Shown here: one piece after another, positions 11,438 through 22,067 of the stretch
Numbering within the stretch: the first letter of the stretch is position 1
Layout of the letters: each line of letters starts with the position of its first letter
Source: Diphasiastrum complanatum
Lineage: Eukaryota; Streptophyta; Lycopodiopsida; Lycopodiales; Lycopodiaceae
Assembly: GCA_029204225.1 (NCBI GenBank)
Contig: CM055094.1
Span: 9,775,234 to 9,839,233 of the forward strand
Direction of reading: 5' to 3'
Length of the DNA stretch: 64,000 nucleotides
Translations under genes and position numbers: made by a program
Notes under the pieces: model-generated
The model's database searches: none
Seen by the model: only the letters and a program-made list of their open reading frames with translations
Told to the model about the DNA's origin: nothing

Positions 11438-12581
11438 TGTTGGCTGATTTTGTTGAATCCCCAAGACACTCGGACAGAGCAACTCAAGGGCACCTCTCAC
11501 CTTAGACCGAGGAGGTCTCTGATTAGACGAGACTAATGAAGACTGAGAGGCGAGTATGAGAGACGAGAAATGCTAGTTAGTAATAACAAGCAATAACTGT
11601 GTTAGCCTCATGGTGAATCCCGGAAGATGGAATGACCATGTAGGAACTAGTATTTCTAAGCAAATGTAATAAATGCAAGTAGACCCCTCTTAAAGAAAGT
11701 AGAGTGAGCCACCTTTTGATAGTGACCTCTAGTGGAGAGCAATATTTCACTTGTAATTTGTGAAATGTGGAAATTCCACTAGAATGCCACCTAAGGAACT
11801 CTCTTGCTTATTTAAGAGACTCCCTCTTTGTATCTACTCCATGCTTAATAAGAAGATTTTCCATGAGTTTAATGCTACACTAAGCTCCTTGATCATGATG
11901 GTTTTCTTGAGTGATGCCCCTATGATCATGCCCTTCCATTCATATTGTGTGTGGTTGTGGATTTAGAGTGGATTAGTTTTCTTGCTTTCCTAGTTGTGGA
12001 TTAGATTTCATGTTTTCTTGTGGATTAATGTAGGAGCCATCATTCAAGTAAACTAAATAGGCTAGAAATGTGGCATAAATCTTGCATATTCTCTAACATT
12101 CTAGTTCTTGATGTTCTTGGGATGTCCAAGAATCAAAAGACTGGTTAGTTTCTTGATTCTTGGACTTCTAACATGCTGTAGTTTAGTTCTTGTTTCTTGT
12201 TTATCAGTTATGCAAATGTAGCTCAGTTCAGTGTAGTGTAGAATCCGATTTCAATCCGTTTTTAGAATAAGTAGCAGTAGAATCTATAGAACGTTCATTT
12301 GGGCTACACTCTGTTCTGTGAAAGAGCGTTCTAGGTTTGCATCTTTATGTAGAATGTAAGTGCGTTCAAGAGTGACGACTCTGAGTAGTCCTCTGACAAG
12401 CAAGACAATAAAACTATACTACAGAGTTATTCAGTCCGTTTCTGCCTGGCCTGGGCATTGTAACAAATAAGAAACAGTCAAGTAATGCCCAAACGAGCCT
12501 AGTAACATGCAAAAAATAGATCTGTAAGCAAGAAGCAGAAAGGTAAACAACAGGTCTTCTGGAGTAGGAGATCTGTCAACA
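11438..12581 (+). repeat. 5' LTR of element D
   Basis: Starts TGTTGGCTGA and ends CTGTCAACA. The same length as 22068-23211. A TATA-like TTATTTAAGAG lies near 11807. A diverged third copy is on the minus strand at about 62390-63215. Confidence 0.93.
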
Positions 12582-12600
12582 TTTGGCATTGTTGCCCAAT
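12582..12600 (+). promoter_or_regulatory. Degenerate primer binding site of element D
   Basis: TTTGGCATTGTTGCCCA directly follows the LTR. It resembles the TGGCGCCGTTGCC site seen intact in element J at 48131, with mutations in the GCGCC part. Confidence 0.5.
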
Positions 12601-12840
12601 TGAACTCCAACACCTTCTACATTAGAAACCCGCAACCTTGCCCATGCTCAGATCACTGCAAGCGCACTCTAAATCTTTAAATACATCCGAGTTTCTACAA
12701 TTGAACAGAGTTATCCCGTTGGCTACATCATTATCCAAATCCACGAGCTATTAGACTCGCCAATCACTTGTAACCAAACACACTAACAGACCTGGATTTC
12801 ATTCTATCCAAGCTCCTGCTCCTCCAGTTTTCTCACGCTT

Positions 12841-13400
12841 CTGATCTCAACCGAAGGGCCTTTTCAAATCTCAACCGAAGCACCAGCTTCAGATCTCAAC
12901 CAGAGGGCCTTTTCAAAATCTCAACTGAAGCACTAGTTTCAGATCTCAATCAGAGGGCCTTTTCAAATCTCAACCGAAGCACCAGCTTTAGATCTCAACC
13001 GGAGGGCCTCTTCAACTTTCAACTGAAGCACCAGCTTCAGATCTCAACCGGAGCTCCAGTTCAAATCTCAACCGGAGCTCCAGCTCAAATCTCAGTCGAT
13101 GCTTCCCTTCACATCTCGGCCGACGCCCTTCGCTCATATCTCAACCGACCTTTTTTTTTGAAATCTCAACCGACCTTTTTTTTGAAATCTCAACCGACGT
13201 TTTTTCTGGAATCTCGACCGAAGCGCTTCTTTGGAATCTCGACCGAAGTGTCCGTTGAAGTCTCAACCGAAATGTCCACTGAAATCTCGACCGAAGTGCT
13301 CCTTGAGATCTCGACCGAAGTGTCCGTTGAGATCTCAACCGAAGCAATCAGGTCAAAGCTCGACCGGGACAATTAACACCCATCTCGACCGACCATAATT
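12841..13400 (+). repeat. Leader repeats of element D (TCTCAACCGAAG words)
   Basis: The gag leader holds some two dozen imperfect copies of a word like ATCTCAACCGAAG. They are spaced 20-40 bp apart, first with GGGCCTTTTCAA and CACCAGCTTC spacers and later with shorter T-rich or TGTCCGTTGA spacers. Open frames across it (STEVSVEIS type) only reflect the repetition. The function is unknown. Confidence 0.85.
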
Positions 13401-13640
13401 TTCAAACGACACCTCTGATTGGCATTTCGATCGAACCACCATTTCCCCAAAGCCTTAGAGACTGGAAAAGAAAAAAAGAAAAGGCATGAACACCAAAAAA
13501 AAAAAATTCAAAAAAGAAAACTCATACCAATAGAAAGCCCTTTTTATACTGAGTCTCCACCTTCACTTCCTTCAACACCCTAAAAAATCCAAAAACACCA
13601 GAAATACATACCCAACACAAAAAAGACACAACAATACCCG

Positions 13641-14993
13641 ATGGTCGACAATACAGATCCTGACATCCCAGAAGATTATCCATACAAGATCAGGTCCCCT
13701 GTAGCTGAACAAATCAGACGTCATAGGTTCTACCGAATGCGGGCCCAAATACATGAGCCATCCACAAACCCATTTGAGGGACAAGAACCTAATAGAGCTG
13801 AGTCTTCACGAGCACGAGCCTATTCTTATGGTGTTGACCCCTCCTAAGCCAGAACCAACCTTAATGGTGCTTCTGCTACCCACAGTACTCATTTTGAAAG
13901 ACGTACACCCAAGCTAGATCTACCAAAGTTTGACGGTGGTTCGGACCCTCAAAGATTTTTGCAAATCTTTGAGAATGCAGGTGATGTGTATGGCGAAACA
14001 TCTCCCGATGCTATGGTCCAACTATTTTCGATGACCATGATTGCTAAAGCACGTGATTGGTTTTTCAACCTTGATCGTGAAGATAAGACAAACTGGTCAA
14101 TCTTGAAAGAGTCCTTTATCAAGCGTTTTAAGCCCTTTCGCTTGATCGAGAGTCCTTTTGTCGAATTGAGTAACATCAAGATGGCAAAGGATGAACATGT
14201 ACGAGACTATATTGAGCATTTCAAACGCCTCAAAAGTCAAGTACAGGAACAACCCTCCCAACAGATGCTCATCATCTGGTTTTTAGTCGGCCTTCCAAGA
14301 TGGATTAGATGCGAGCTTAAATCCAATGATGAATATATGAGCCTCAAATTAGCTATGTCTGATGCCATCAAGGAAGAAGACGAAGGATAAGATATTGACG
14401 AATCCAGGGAAAGACGAGCACCGCGTGCTCCTCTCCATGAGTCGAAGCCGATCGAGGATACCCGAGATCAGCTTTGGAAATCCCAGTTGGAGTTGTTTAA
14501 TAAGCAACATCAACTACAGATGGAGAAACTCACCAATGAGTTTTAAGCTACCCTAAAGTCTATCCAAAGCAGTATGTCTGGTCAGTCAAACCCTGCACAT
14601 GTACCTTATAGACGAAAAACAATATGGTGCCCACACTGCCGGGCTACACATCCTGTTGATGCTTGTCCTTCATATCGACCTATCCAAGCACATATAGCTC
14701 AACAATATGAAGAACACCCATCACCATCTGGACATTCCTTGTCTTATCATAAATATCCACCAACAAGTCCGGAACCACTAGCCATACAAGATGGCTACGC
14801 CGTTATACAAGGGCCACTACACACCAGATGTTTCATCTGTGGTGAAACCGGCCACTTCATGGTTGATTGTCCAGTTAAGACCCAGTACCATGCTGAGTGT
14901 CCCGATTGTATCCAAAAACACAGTTTCAAAGACTGTCCAAAACAACCAACTAAGATGCTACCTGCCTGTCACGTCAGTTATGAATCACAATAG
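13641..14993 (+). pseudogene. Gag of element D with three zinc knuckles, three in-frame stops
   Basis: One continuous frame of about 451 codons starts at the ATG 13641 and is interrupted only by TAA at 13845, 14388 and 14544. The gag core includes LPKFDGGSDPQRFLQIFE, ARDWFFNL, FIKRFKPF and VRDYIEHFKRL (about 13920-14230), typical of gypsy gag proteins. The C-terminal part has three knuckles: CPHCRATHPVDAC, CFICGETGHFMVDC (canonical CCHC) and CPDCIQKHSFKDC. It would form the particle shell and bind RNA. It is clearly related to the gag of element J (PKYDGSSNPIRFLQIYK). No pol follows. Confidence 0.85.
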
Positions 14994-15447
14994 GATCTTC
15001 ACGACAACAACACGAGCACCATAGCAACCAACAATTAAACCTGCTGCTCAATTGAGAAGTTTCTTGTAAACTTCTACTACATCACCGTCCAATACACCAG
15101 CTCCATAATGAAAAAAGACAATATGAAATGAGTCATTGTCGAAAGAAAGTGAAACCGATATTCCGTCATCTGCTACAATGTCCAACCAAGAGCAACCTCC
15201 ACAGGGAATTGACAGTTTCTCTCCCCTTCTACAACCTCAAATCTATTTGTCTTTCCACAAGCTGATAAAATTTTCAATGTGCCAATACACAATATTTCTC
15301 GGACTCGAAAATCCAGATAGAGATTCGGTTTTGAATCTCTTGTTCACAGAGGTCCTCAGGACATCGTACCTCAATAATACCTGCATCTCAAGCTATATCT
15401 TACAATATCTGCTATCAATTATGGTAGATTTTAGTGTAACCAACCCT
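14994..15447 (+). other. Element D internal region after gag, left of element E
   Basis: No recognisable domain. A 120-codon open stretch at 15136-15498 runs into the LTR of E and is judged fortuitous. The last bases, ACCCT (15443-15447), are the target duplication of E. Confidence 0.6.
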
Positions 15448-16279
15448 TGTGAAAAATGCAAAAATAAGCTTGGTAGAGGCCAAAAATATTGTATATAGAT
15501 AAACACACAAGTGTTGAGCCTGTTCCCACGTGTAAAAATAGTGTACTTGTCATGTACCATAATCATATAGGTTGTACATATGATTTAATTCAAGTTCTAG
15601 TGGCTAAAAAGGCCAAAAACTAGTTTTCTAGACATATGACACATGGCATCAATCTATTGCTTGCATGAGCCACATCCTTTGGTTAGGTGTCACATCTCAT
15701 GTGTAGAGGACAGCTCACATGTGTGGAATAAGCTGAATTAGACGAATTTTGACTTCTAGAAGATTTTCAAGTAGATCTCCATATAGAAGGAAAATGGACC
15801 AAAAGTGCTCAAAATAAAAGGTTTTGTCCAAGTGTCAGTTTTGCATGATGAATCATCATATGACAAAACATCTTCACACATGTGGGATCAAAGGGATGAT
15901 CAGTACCACGAGCTCTCACTTATTGTATATATAGAGCCACATTTGGCCATAATCAGTGTGAGACACCAATCTTGGTTTTGGAAGCAATTTTGAGTGATTC
16001 TCTCCATTTGTCTACATTTGTTTTTATTGTTTTGAGGTTCTATCAATGTGTACTTGATTTTCAGGTTGGAGTCCGTACTCATACAGTGTTTCACACGTGT
16101 GAAACCAGAAAGTACACTTACCTTCAATTAATGATTGTTCTTGTTAGGATTTTGTGTCTAGAACTGATCTAAATTGATCTTAATCTGAAGTAGATTGATA
16201 GATCAAGTAATTTGACAACCAATCCCTCTTGAGGATCAGATTAGGATCCACTCTTGGTCCTTTTTGTACTTTTTGCACA
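15448..16279 (+). repeat. 5' LTR of element E
   Basis: TGTGAAAAATGC to TTTTGCACA. TATA box TATATATA at 15926-15933. An 18-bp perfect palindrome centred on a CACGTG G-box core lies at 16088-16105. Confidence 0.93.
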
Positions 16280-16291
16280 TGTTATCAGAGC
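16280..16291 (+). promoter_or_regulatory. Primer binding site of element E
   Basis: TGTTATCAGAGC, one mismatch from the initiator-Met site TGGTATCAGAGC, directly after the LTR. A leader of about 1 kb without a long ORF lies between it and the first ORF at 17305. Confidence 0.85.
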
Positions 16292-17304
16292 CTAGTACAA
16301 GAGGTTTTGTTGAAATTGATAGGGTTAATCCAAATCAAAGCCAAAATTAACAGTTTTTTGGAAACTAGTCAAATTTTGTGTAGCGAGTTGGATTTGATAG
16401 CTATCCTCAAAATTTTTGGTCCAGATCTTGTTGTGGGCTGTAGGAACCCTTTTCACCCGTGTGAGGCCATACAGCTCTGGTTTTGACTGAGAAATTTCAA
16501 AAATCTGTAGAATTTGACTCACATACCCAATTTGAGTGATTTTTGGTGCAAAATCAAGCATTTTCTATAGTGAATCTAATCCCTTGATTAGTTCTTGGAT
16601 TAGATCAGCCAAAAAATTAAATTCGAAGCTTGAATTAGGTGCATTAATTTATTATCTCTGATTTTTTGAGTGCATGTTGAAATTGAGAGATTTTGCTAAA
16701 AATCATAGATTAAGGAGTGATATGCAAGGTGAGAGGTTGAAATCCATTGTACCATCACTCTAGATTTGTTCAAGAGTGATAGGGTCAAGTTTAGACGCAT
16801 CAATTTGCTAGAAAACATCTTTGGATCTGTCCTCCAAGTGAAACTTTTGAGAGTTTCTAGTGCATATAGAGCATATATGCAAATCTTTTGTAGAATTTGA
16901 CATAGATTGGCTTAAATTGAGAGTTCTAGAAAAGAGATTGAAATCCAAGTCACATTGTTCAACCCTACTCAATTTGTTTGAGTGATTGTAAGGTTTGAAA
17001 ATATTCATTAAGGTGTCTATGACAAATGTGTAGAGAGAGATCCAATTTTCTAAGAGTTCCTTCCTTTGTAGAGGACAAGATCTAGAAGCTCATTATGTGT
17101 TGCTATTGGTGAAGAATTTGTCTTCTCCTATGTGATCAAATCTTTCTAAGTGGCATTAGCTCTTTGAAGCACAATATCTTAGTGAGAAAAATCACAACTT
17201 TTGATTTTAAATTCCATTCCAAGTCTTAAAAGGTAGAGTAATTGGTGGAATCCAATAGGAGTGATTGAATTCAATTTGTTGCTTTTGTAGATCATTCTAG
17301 ATTA

Positions 17305-18039
17305 TTGAAGATGTTCAAATCTAGTCTCTTGAAAGTCACAAATTACATTTGTAGAATCATATCACAGGTTTTTATTCACATGGCATCAATAGGTGGCATC
17401 CTATTGAAGGAAAGAAAGGATCCTAAGTGCAACCTTTGTGGCAAGGGAGGATATATTTTCTCAAGATGCTACAAAAAGAAGACCAATCCATCCAAGGAGA
17501 ACCAAAGCAAGGGGGCCGAGGTGAAGGATGAAGCTTCAAGTTCAAAATGCAAATACAAGAAGGACAAGTCCAAGGAAAGGTGTTTTCTTTGTGGAAAGGT
17601 GAATGAGGCTTGGAGTCTCACAAGGACTTGCAAGATTTTTCTTCAAGAGTCCATCACAACACATGTTGAATCTTTTGAAATTTTTCATTTGGAAGTGCAT
17701 TGTTTGGTTCAAGATGCAAAGATAGATGTCACTTTCATGAAAGTAACTTGGATTTATTTTATGTCCTTGGAAAGTATTTTGCTCGGAACTTTAGATAAGT
17801 TCAAACTTATTGTTATTATCCAAGAGAAATCAATCAAGAATAAGGAGCAATCACAAAATGAAAATAGTTTCATTTATGCTCTCATGTCAACTTATGAAGA
17901 ACCATTTTGCTTTGAAAAGATTTTTGTATCTCAAAGGTGGATTAAGGCAATACTAGTTGAGTGTGATGCCTTAAAAGATAGCAAAATATGTTTTTATTGT
18001 AAGCTTACATTAGTTATGAAGTCAAGGAAATGGAAATAG
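17305..18039 (+). CDS. Unclassified gag-like protein of element E, first ORF
   Basis: 244 codons. Near residues 45-60 is a degenerate knuckle, CNLCGKGGYIFSRC, with Tyr in place of the His of CCHC, followed by a Lys-rich stretch and a second Cys motif, CFLCGK, around residue 100. The rest matches nothing I know. The segment SQRWIKAILVECD (about 17925) recurs as SQNWSKAILVEYE in the next ORF, so part of the protein arose by internal duplication. The ATG is the first in frame, but a later one at MASIGG (17380) is equally possible. A nucleocapsid-like role is inferred from position and Cys motifs only. Confidence 0.5.
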   Translation: MKMFKSSLLKVTNYICRIISQVFIHMASIGGILLKERKDPKCNLCGKGGYIFSRCYKKKTNPSKENQSKGAEVKDEASSSKCKYKKDKSKERCFLCGKVNEAWSLTRTCKIFLQESITTHVESFEIFHLEVHCLVQDAKIDVTFMKVTWIYFMSLESILLGTLDKFKLIVIIQEKSIKNKEQSQNENSFIYALMSTYEEPFCFEKIFVSQRWIKAILVECDALKDSKICFYCKLTLVMKSRKWK

Positions 18040-18146
18040 CTTCATAATGTAGGATCTTTTGGTTTCAATAAGATCATGAATGATGTGCTCATTCATAAAG
18101 ATGAAAATTGTAAGTTTTCAATCTTAAGGGAAGTTGTAAACTTCTT

Positions 18147-19211
18147 ATGAGAATAAGTGAAGCATCCAAAGTGGACACTTATATCCATAAGCAAGTAGTT
18201 AGCCTTATTGAGATGGAAATGCCTTTTGATTTCAATATTAGAAAAATCATGTCAAGTTGTGATGATTTTTGGACTTATGTTTCTAGCATAAGTAATTTTA
18301 ATAATCATAGGAAGTGCATATTGTGTGGTCATAGTTTTCGTGATCATTATGAGACATGGAGGTCTAGGATTTCCATCAAGAAGGAGCACCATGAAGAGGA
18401 TCTTAAAGAATCATCTCAAGGTTCAAGTGTGCCAAGGATTGAGGAGGAGAGACCTTCTCAAGTTATGATTCCAAAAAGAAACTCAAGAAATATGGTTGAT
18501 TCCATGTGGCTCACATTTCAAGGGAAAGAGAAGCATATCTCATGTGGTATACATCTCATACTTATTTCTCTTATGTCATTTGATAAATCAATTTGCTTTA
18601 GTGAGATCATTGCATCTCAAAATTGGAGTAAAGCCATACTAGTTGAGTATGAAGTCTCTCTTGAGAACATAGATGATGTTCTTAAAAGGTTAAAATTTAT
18701 TTTAAATCAATTAGAAAGCAAATAGTTATTTCATCAAATGTATGCTCTTGAGTCATGTAAGAGCAAAAGTGATTTGTTCACTCATAGTTTGAAAATTTGT
18801 ATTGAGACAAATTGTAAACTCTTTATGAGAGTAAGTGAATCATCTTCTAAAGACACTTATCTCCATAATGAAGTATTTAGCCTGATTGGATCTGAAATTC
18901 GCATGGTAAACAAGCATGAAGATATGATACAAACACTTTGTTATTATAGCATGCATAGTCTTGCCAATTTGGATAAGTCTAATTCTCTAGATCATGGTAA
19001 CATGATGTTAGATCTTTGCGATCCTAATAAGTCAAGAAGAAATCTTTATTTTCTCATGGAGGAGCATGCACATGAAGGAGGAGCAAGCCTCAAAGTCAAG
19101 CATCTACATGAAATTTGGAAGGAATCAATTTCGAAGATGCTAGGATGGTGCAAAACTCTCAAGTTCATCAAAGATGTCAACATCAAAGAAACACTATTAT
19201 GGATATGGTGA
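18147..19211 (+). pseudogene. Unclassified protein of element E, second frame with one stop
   Basis: A single frame with one TAG at 18723 (192 + 157 codons). It contains ILCGHSFRDHYETW, a Cys/His motif that may be a knuckle remnant, and Lys/Glu-rich helices. The blocks ASKVDTYIHKQVVSLI (about 18160) and SSKDTYLHNEVFSLI (about 18845) are duplicated with an offset of about 680 bp, the same offset as the KAILVE block of the first ORF. The two frames therefore represent a tandem duplication of one ancestral coding unit. Function unknown; no enzymatic motif seen. Confidence 0.45.
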
Positions 19212-19336
19212 TTTCAGATCAACATCAAACTCATTGGCTGATCTACACCTTTTGAACCAGCAAAGACCAATTCAGCCCATGGAGTCAAGTTCAAGATCAT
19301 CATGTTTTCCATCAAGCTAGATTTACCAAGCTAGAT

Positions 19337-19346
19337 TTTTGAGGAG
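19337..19346 (+). promoter_or_regulatory. Polypurine tract of element E
   Basis: TTTTGAGGAG lies directly before the 3' LTR. It is short but placed as expected. Confidence 0.7.
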
Positions 19347-20178
19347 TGTGAAAAATGCAAAAATAAGCTTGGTAGAGGCCAAAAATATTGTATATAGATA
19401 AACACACATGTATTGAGCCTATTCCCACGTGTGAAAATAGTGTACTTGTCATGTACCATAATCATATAGGTTGTACATATGATTTAACTCAAGTTCTAGT
19501 GGCTAAAAAGGCCAAAAATTGGTTTTCTAGACATATGACACATGGCATCAATCTATTGCTTGCATGAGCCACATCCTTTGGTTAGGTGTCACATCTCATG
19601 TGTAGAGGACAGCTCACATGTGTGGAATAAGCTGAATTAGACGAATTTTGACTTCTAGAAAATTTTCAAGTAGATCTCCATATAGAAGGAAAATGGACCA
19701 AAAGTGCTCAAAATAAAAGGTTTTGTCCAAGTGTCAGTTTTGCATGATGAATCATTATATGACAAAGCATCTTCACACATGTGGGATCAAAGGGATGATC
19801 AGTACCACGAGCTCTCACTTATTGTATATATAGAGCCACATTTGGCCATAATCAGTGTGAGACACCAATCTTGATTTTGGAAGCAATTTTGAGTGATTCT
19901 CTCCATTTGTCTACATTTGTTTTGATTGTTTTGAGGTTCTATCAATGTGTTCTTGATTTTCAGGTTGGAGTCCGTACTCAGACAATGTTTCACATGTGTG
20001 AAACCAGAAAGTACACTTACCTTCAATTAATGATTGTTCTTGTTAGGATTTTGTGTCTAGAATTGATCTAAATTGATCTTAATCTGAAGTAGATTGATAG
20101 ATCAAGTAATCTGACAACCAATCCCTCTTGAGGATCAGATTAGGATCCACTCTTGATCCTTTTTGTACTTTTTGCACA
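19347..20178 (+). repeat. 3' LTR of element E
   Basis: 832 bp, identical in length to the 5' LTR, ending TTTGCACA before the ACCCT duplication. Confidence 0.93.
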
Positions 20179-20183
20179 ACCCT

Positions 20184-22054
20184 GTCTTGTTTTGACAAGG
20201 GCATGTCAGAGTAAGTCACATTACTCTACAAAATAACTGAAATATTGCAACTATCAAAGTACATTATCAATGTTGATGAATGCAAGTTTTGTTCGACAAG
20301 TGCTATACAGTTCTCACTCTCTGTAACGTTTGTTTATTTCCTTGTTTCTCTTCACCTATTTTGTGTGATTGATTTTTGCTTGAGGAATAACTATTGCACG
20401 AGAGTCTTCTGTAGAGCATCTCCAGAACACATTTTCATTCATCTATCCATCTTCAGATTCCCTTGTACAGCAGTTTAGGATTTTTAAGACATATGAGAAA
20501 TCCATGTCAAATTAGAGATGATTCCTACATCTCAGTGCCATATTATTCTTTGAGTCAACTACATCAAGTTCAAAACAAATTTAGTTAAAATCTGTTCAAT
20601 CTTTAGTCCAGTCGCATGTTCAACGAGTTTCAACTACGTGTTCCACACGCCGATTCCAATCTTGAGCATGAACAGTCACCAGCAACAACATCCCCGCCAA
20701 CAGATTTTTTTTTTTTTTTTTTGGGGGGGGGGGGGTGGGGGAGAGAGTGGATTTGCTTGGATCCACTGGAGCAGTTGCGCTGCCAACAACAACATCAGCA
20801 AGATCGACAACCAAGGTCACAAACCCAAAGTCAACAATGACAAGACTAAGAAGACAGATGGCAAAGCGACTCGATCAGAATAAGTATTCCAGTCATGACG
20901 AAGATCCTTCAGAAAAAGAAAACACAAGCATTGGAAAATCAGTCTCCTTCTTCAACCGACCTCTTGCCATACTTCTGTGCCCATTCTCATGTCTATCATC
21001 CACACCATCTACCGTTGTCACCACCATCCTTCCTTCCATCTGTTTGTTTATCATCAGTTTACTGTTCTTTTGAGAAATTTCCAGTTTTTGATAGTCTTAC
21101 CGAAGCAGCTGATAGATCATTGCAAATGTCTTGCGGAGATCAATTGCCACCTACAACGGTTGATCAGTCAAACGAAGACCTAAGAAGCAGACAAAGCAGC
21201 CAGGACAAATAAAGAGAAAGATCCAAGAAGCTGAAGAAGAAAGGACAAAACTTAAGCAACAGATGAGTCAGATCGATCTTGATCAAAAGAAATTCTCTGG
21301 AGTAATGATAGTTCAATCCCCTCGTATGAAGCCCAAAGAGATCCAAAAGTAATGGGTCAAAAGAAAGAGTTGTAGAAAAAGAAAGATGAAAACAACCGTG
21401 AATCTGCAAATAAAGCAAACTCCTCACCCAGCAAGTGGTGGTCAAAGTTCGACATTGCAAGGGTCCAAGGCTGCAACTGTAGAACTATCAGTTCCTTAAC
21501 CCTACCACCAAGCCTTCATCATGTTTCCTTATTGTTACCAAACCGTCCATCCAAAACTATTCCTACCACCAATTTTTTATGAATCCATCCCCTTGCGACT
21601 GATTATCAAAGTTTGTGCAACCTGCAGATCAAAGGTTTTCTTTGAGACTGCAACTTCAACTGAGAGAAGAACCACGGAAACACCCAGAGGCAAATGGAGG
21701 ATACAGACCTCCCAGAAGATAGAATCTGCCAAGAAACCAAAGATGAAACTGTCAATGGCAGATACAAGTGACTAAACAAAGAGACACATAGAAAGCACTC
21801 ATGCATGCAGAGTTGTGAAGCTGCTGAGAGCTCTCCAAATTTTGAGAATGTCAACCCATTATAACAATAAGACATTCTGATCCAATGGCGGCAATTTGTG
21901 AAAATAATTTTTGTGATAAAGACTGGCGACAATAAGCACTTGGTTTTATGCAAGCAAACGAGGATCTACGCTTTTCCAAGTGACGATCGAAGATGTCAAT
22001 GCAAAGCGGAGCGACATCGTCCAATATGAGTTGCAGTGGGTCCTGCAACACATT
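20184..22054 (+). other. Element D internal region, right of element E, no pol domain
   Basis: About 1.9 kb between the E insertion and the D purine tract. Short ORFs exist in all frames, but none shows RT, integrase or RNase H motifs. It contains a T18-G13 run (20705-20735). This is the non-coding remainder of the gag-only element. Confidence 0.65.
20705..20741 (+). repeat. T18 followed by G13 homopolymer run
   Basis: Eighteen T and thirteen G in direct succession, then TGGGGG. Possibly slippage-prone or partly a sequencing artefact. Confidence 0.8.
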
Positions 22055-22067
22055 AGGGGTGGAATGA
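22055..22067 (+). promoter_or_regulatory. Polypurine tract of element D
   Basis: AGGGGTGGAATGA lies directly before the 3' LTR. Confidence 0.75.

Larger units (their letters stand above)
15448..20178 (+). mobile_element. Non-autonomous Copia-like LTR element E
   Basis: Two LTRs of 832 bp (15448-16279, 19347-20178) are flanked by a perfect duplication ACCCT (15443-15447, 20179-20183). A Met-type PBS follows the first LTR and a purine tract precedes the second. The internal 3.07 kb encodes gag-like proteins with knuckle remnants but no protease, integrase or RT. The LTRs differ at about 19 sites by eye (2.3%), mostly transitions, so E is the youngest insertion here. Confidence 0.92.

Noticed and set aside
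13141-13376. Three overlapping ORFs of 60-72 codons with STEVSVE repeats
   Set aside because: By-products of the leader word array in both strands.
12841-13400. CRISPR-like array
   Set aside because: Repeats are short, imperfect and irregularly spaced in a retrotransposon leader of a plant genome; no cas genes.
20616-21212. Overlapping Pro/Ser-rich ORFs near the T18-G13 run
   Set aside because: Three frames open in parallel, driven by composition, and no retroelement domain.
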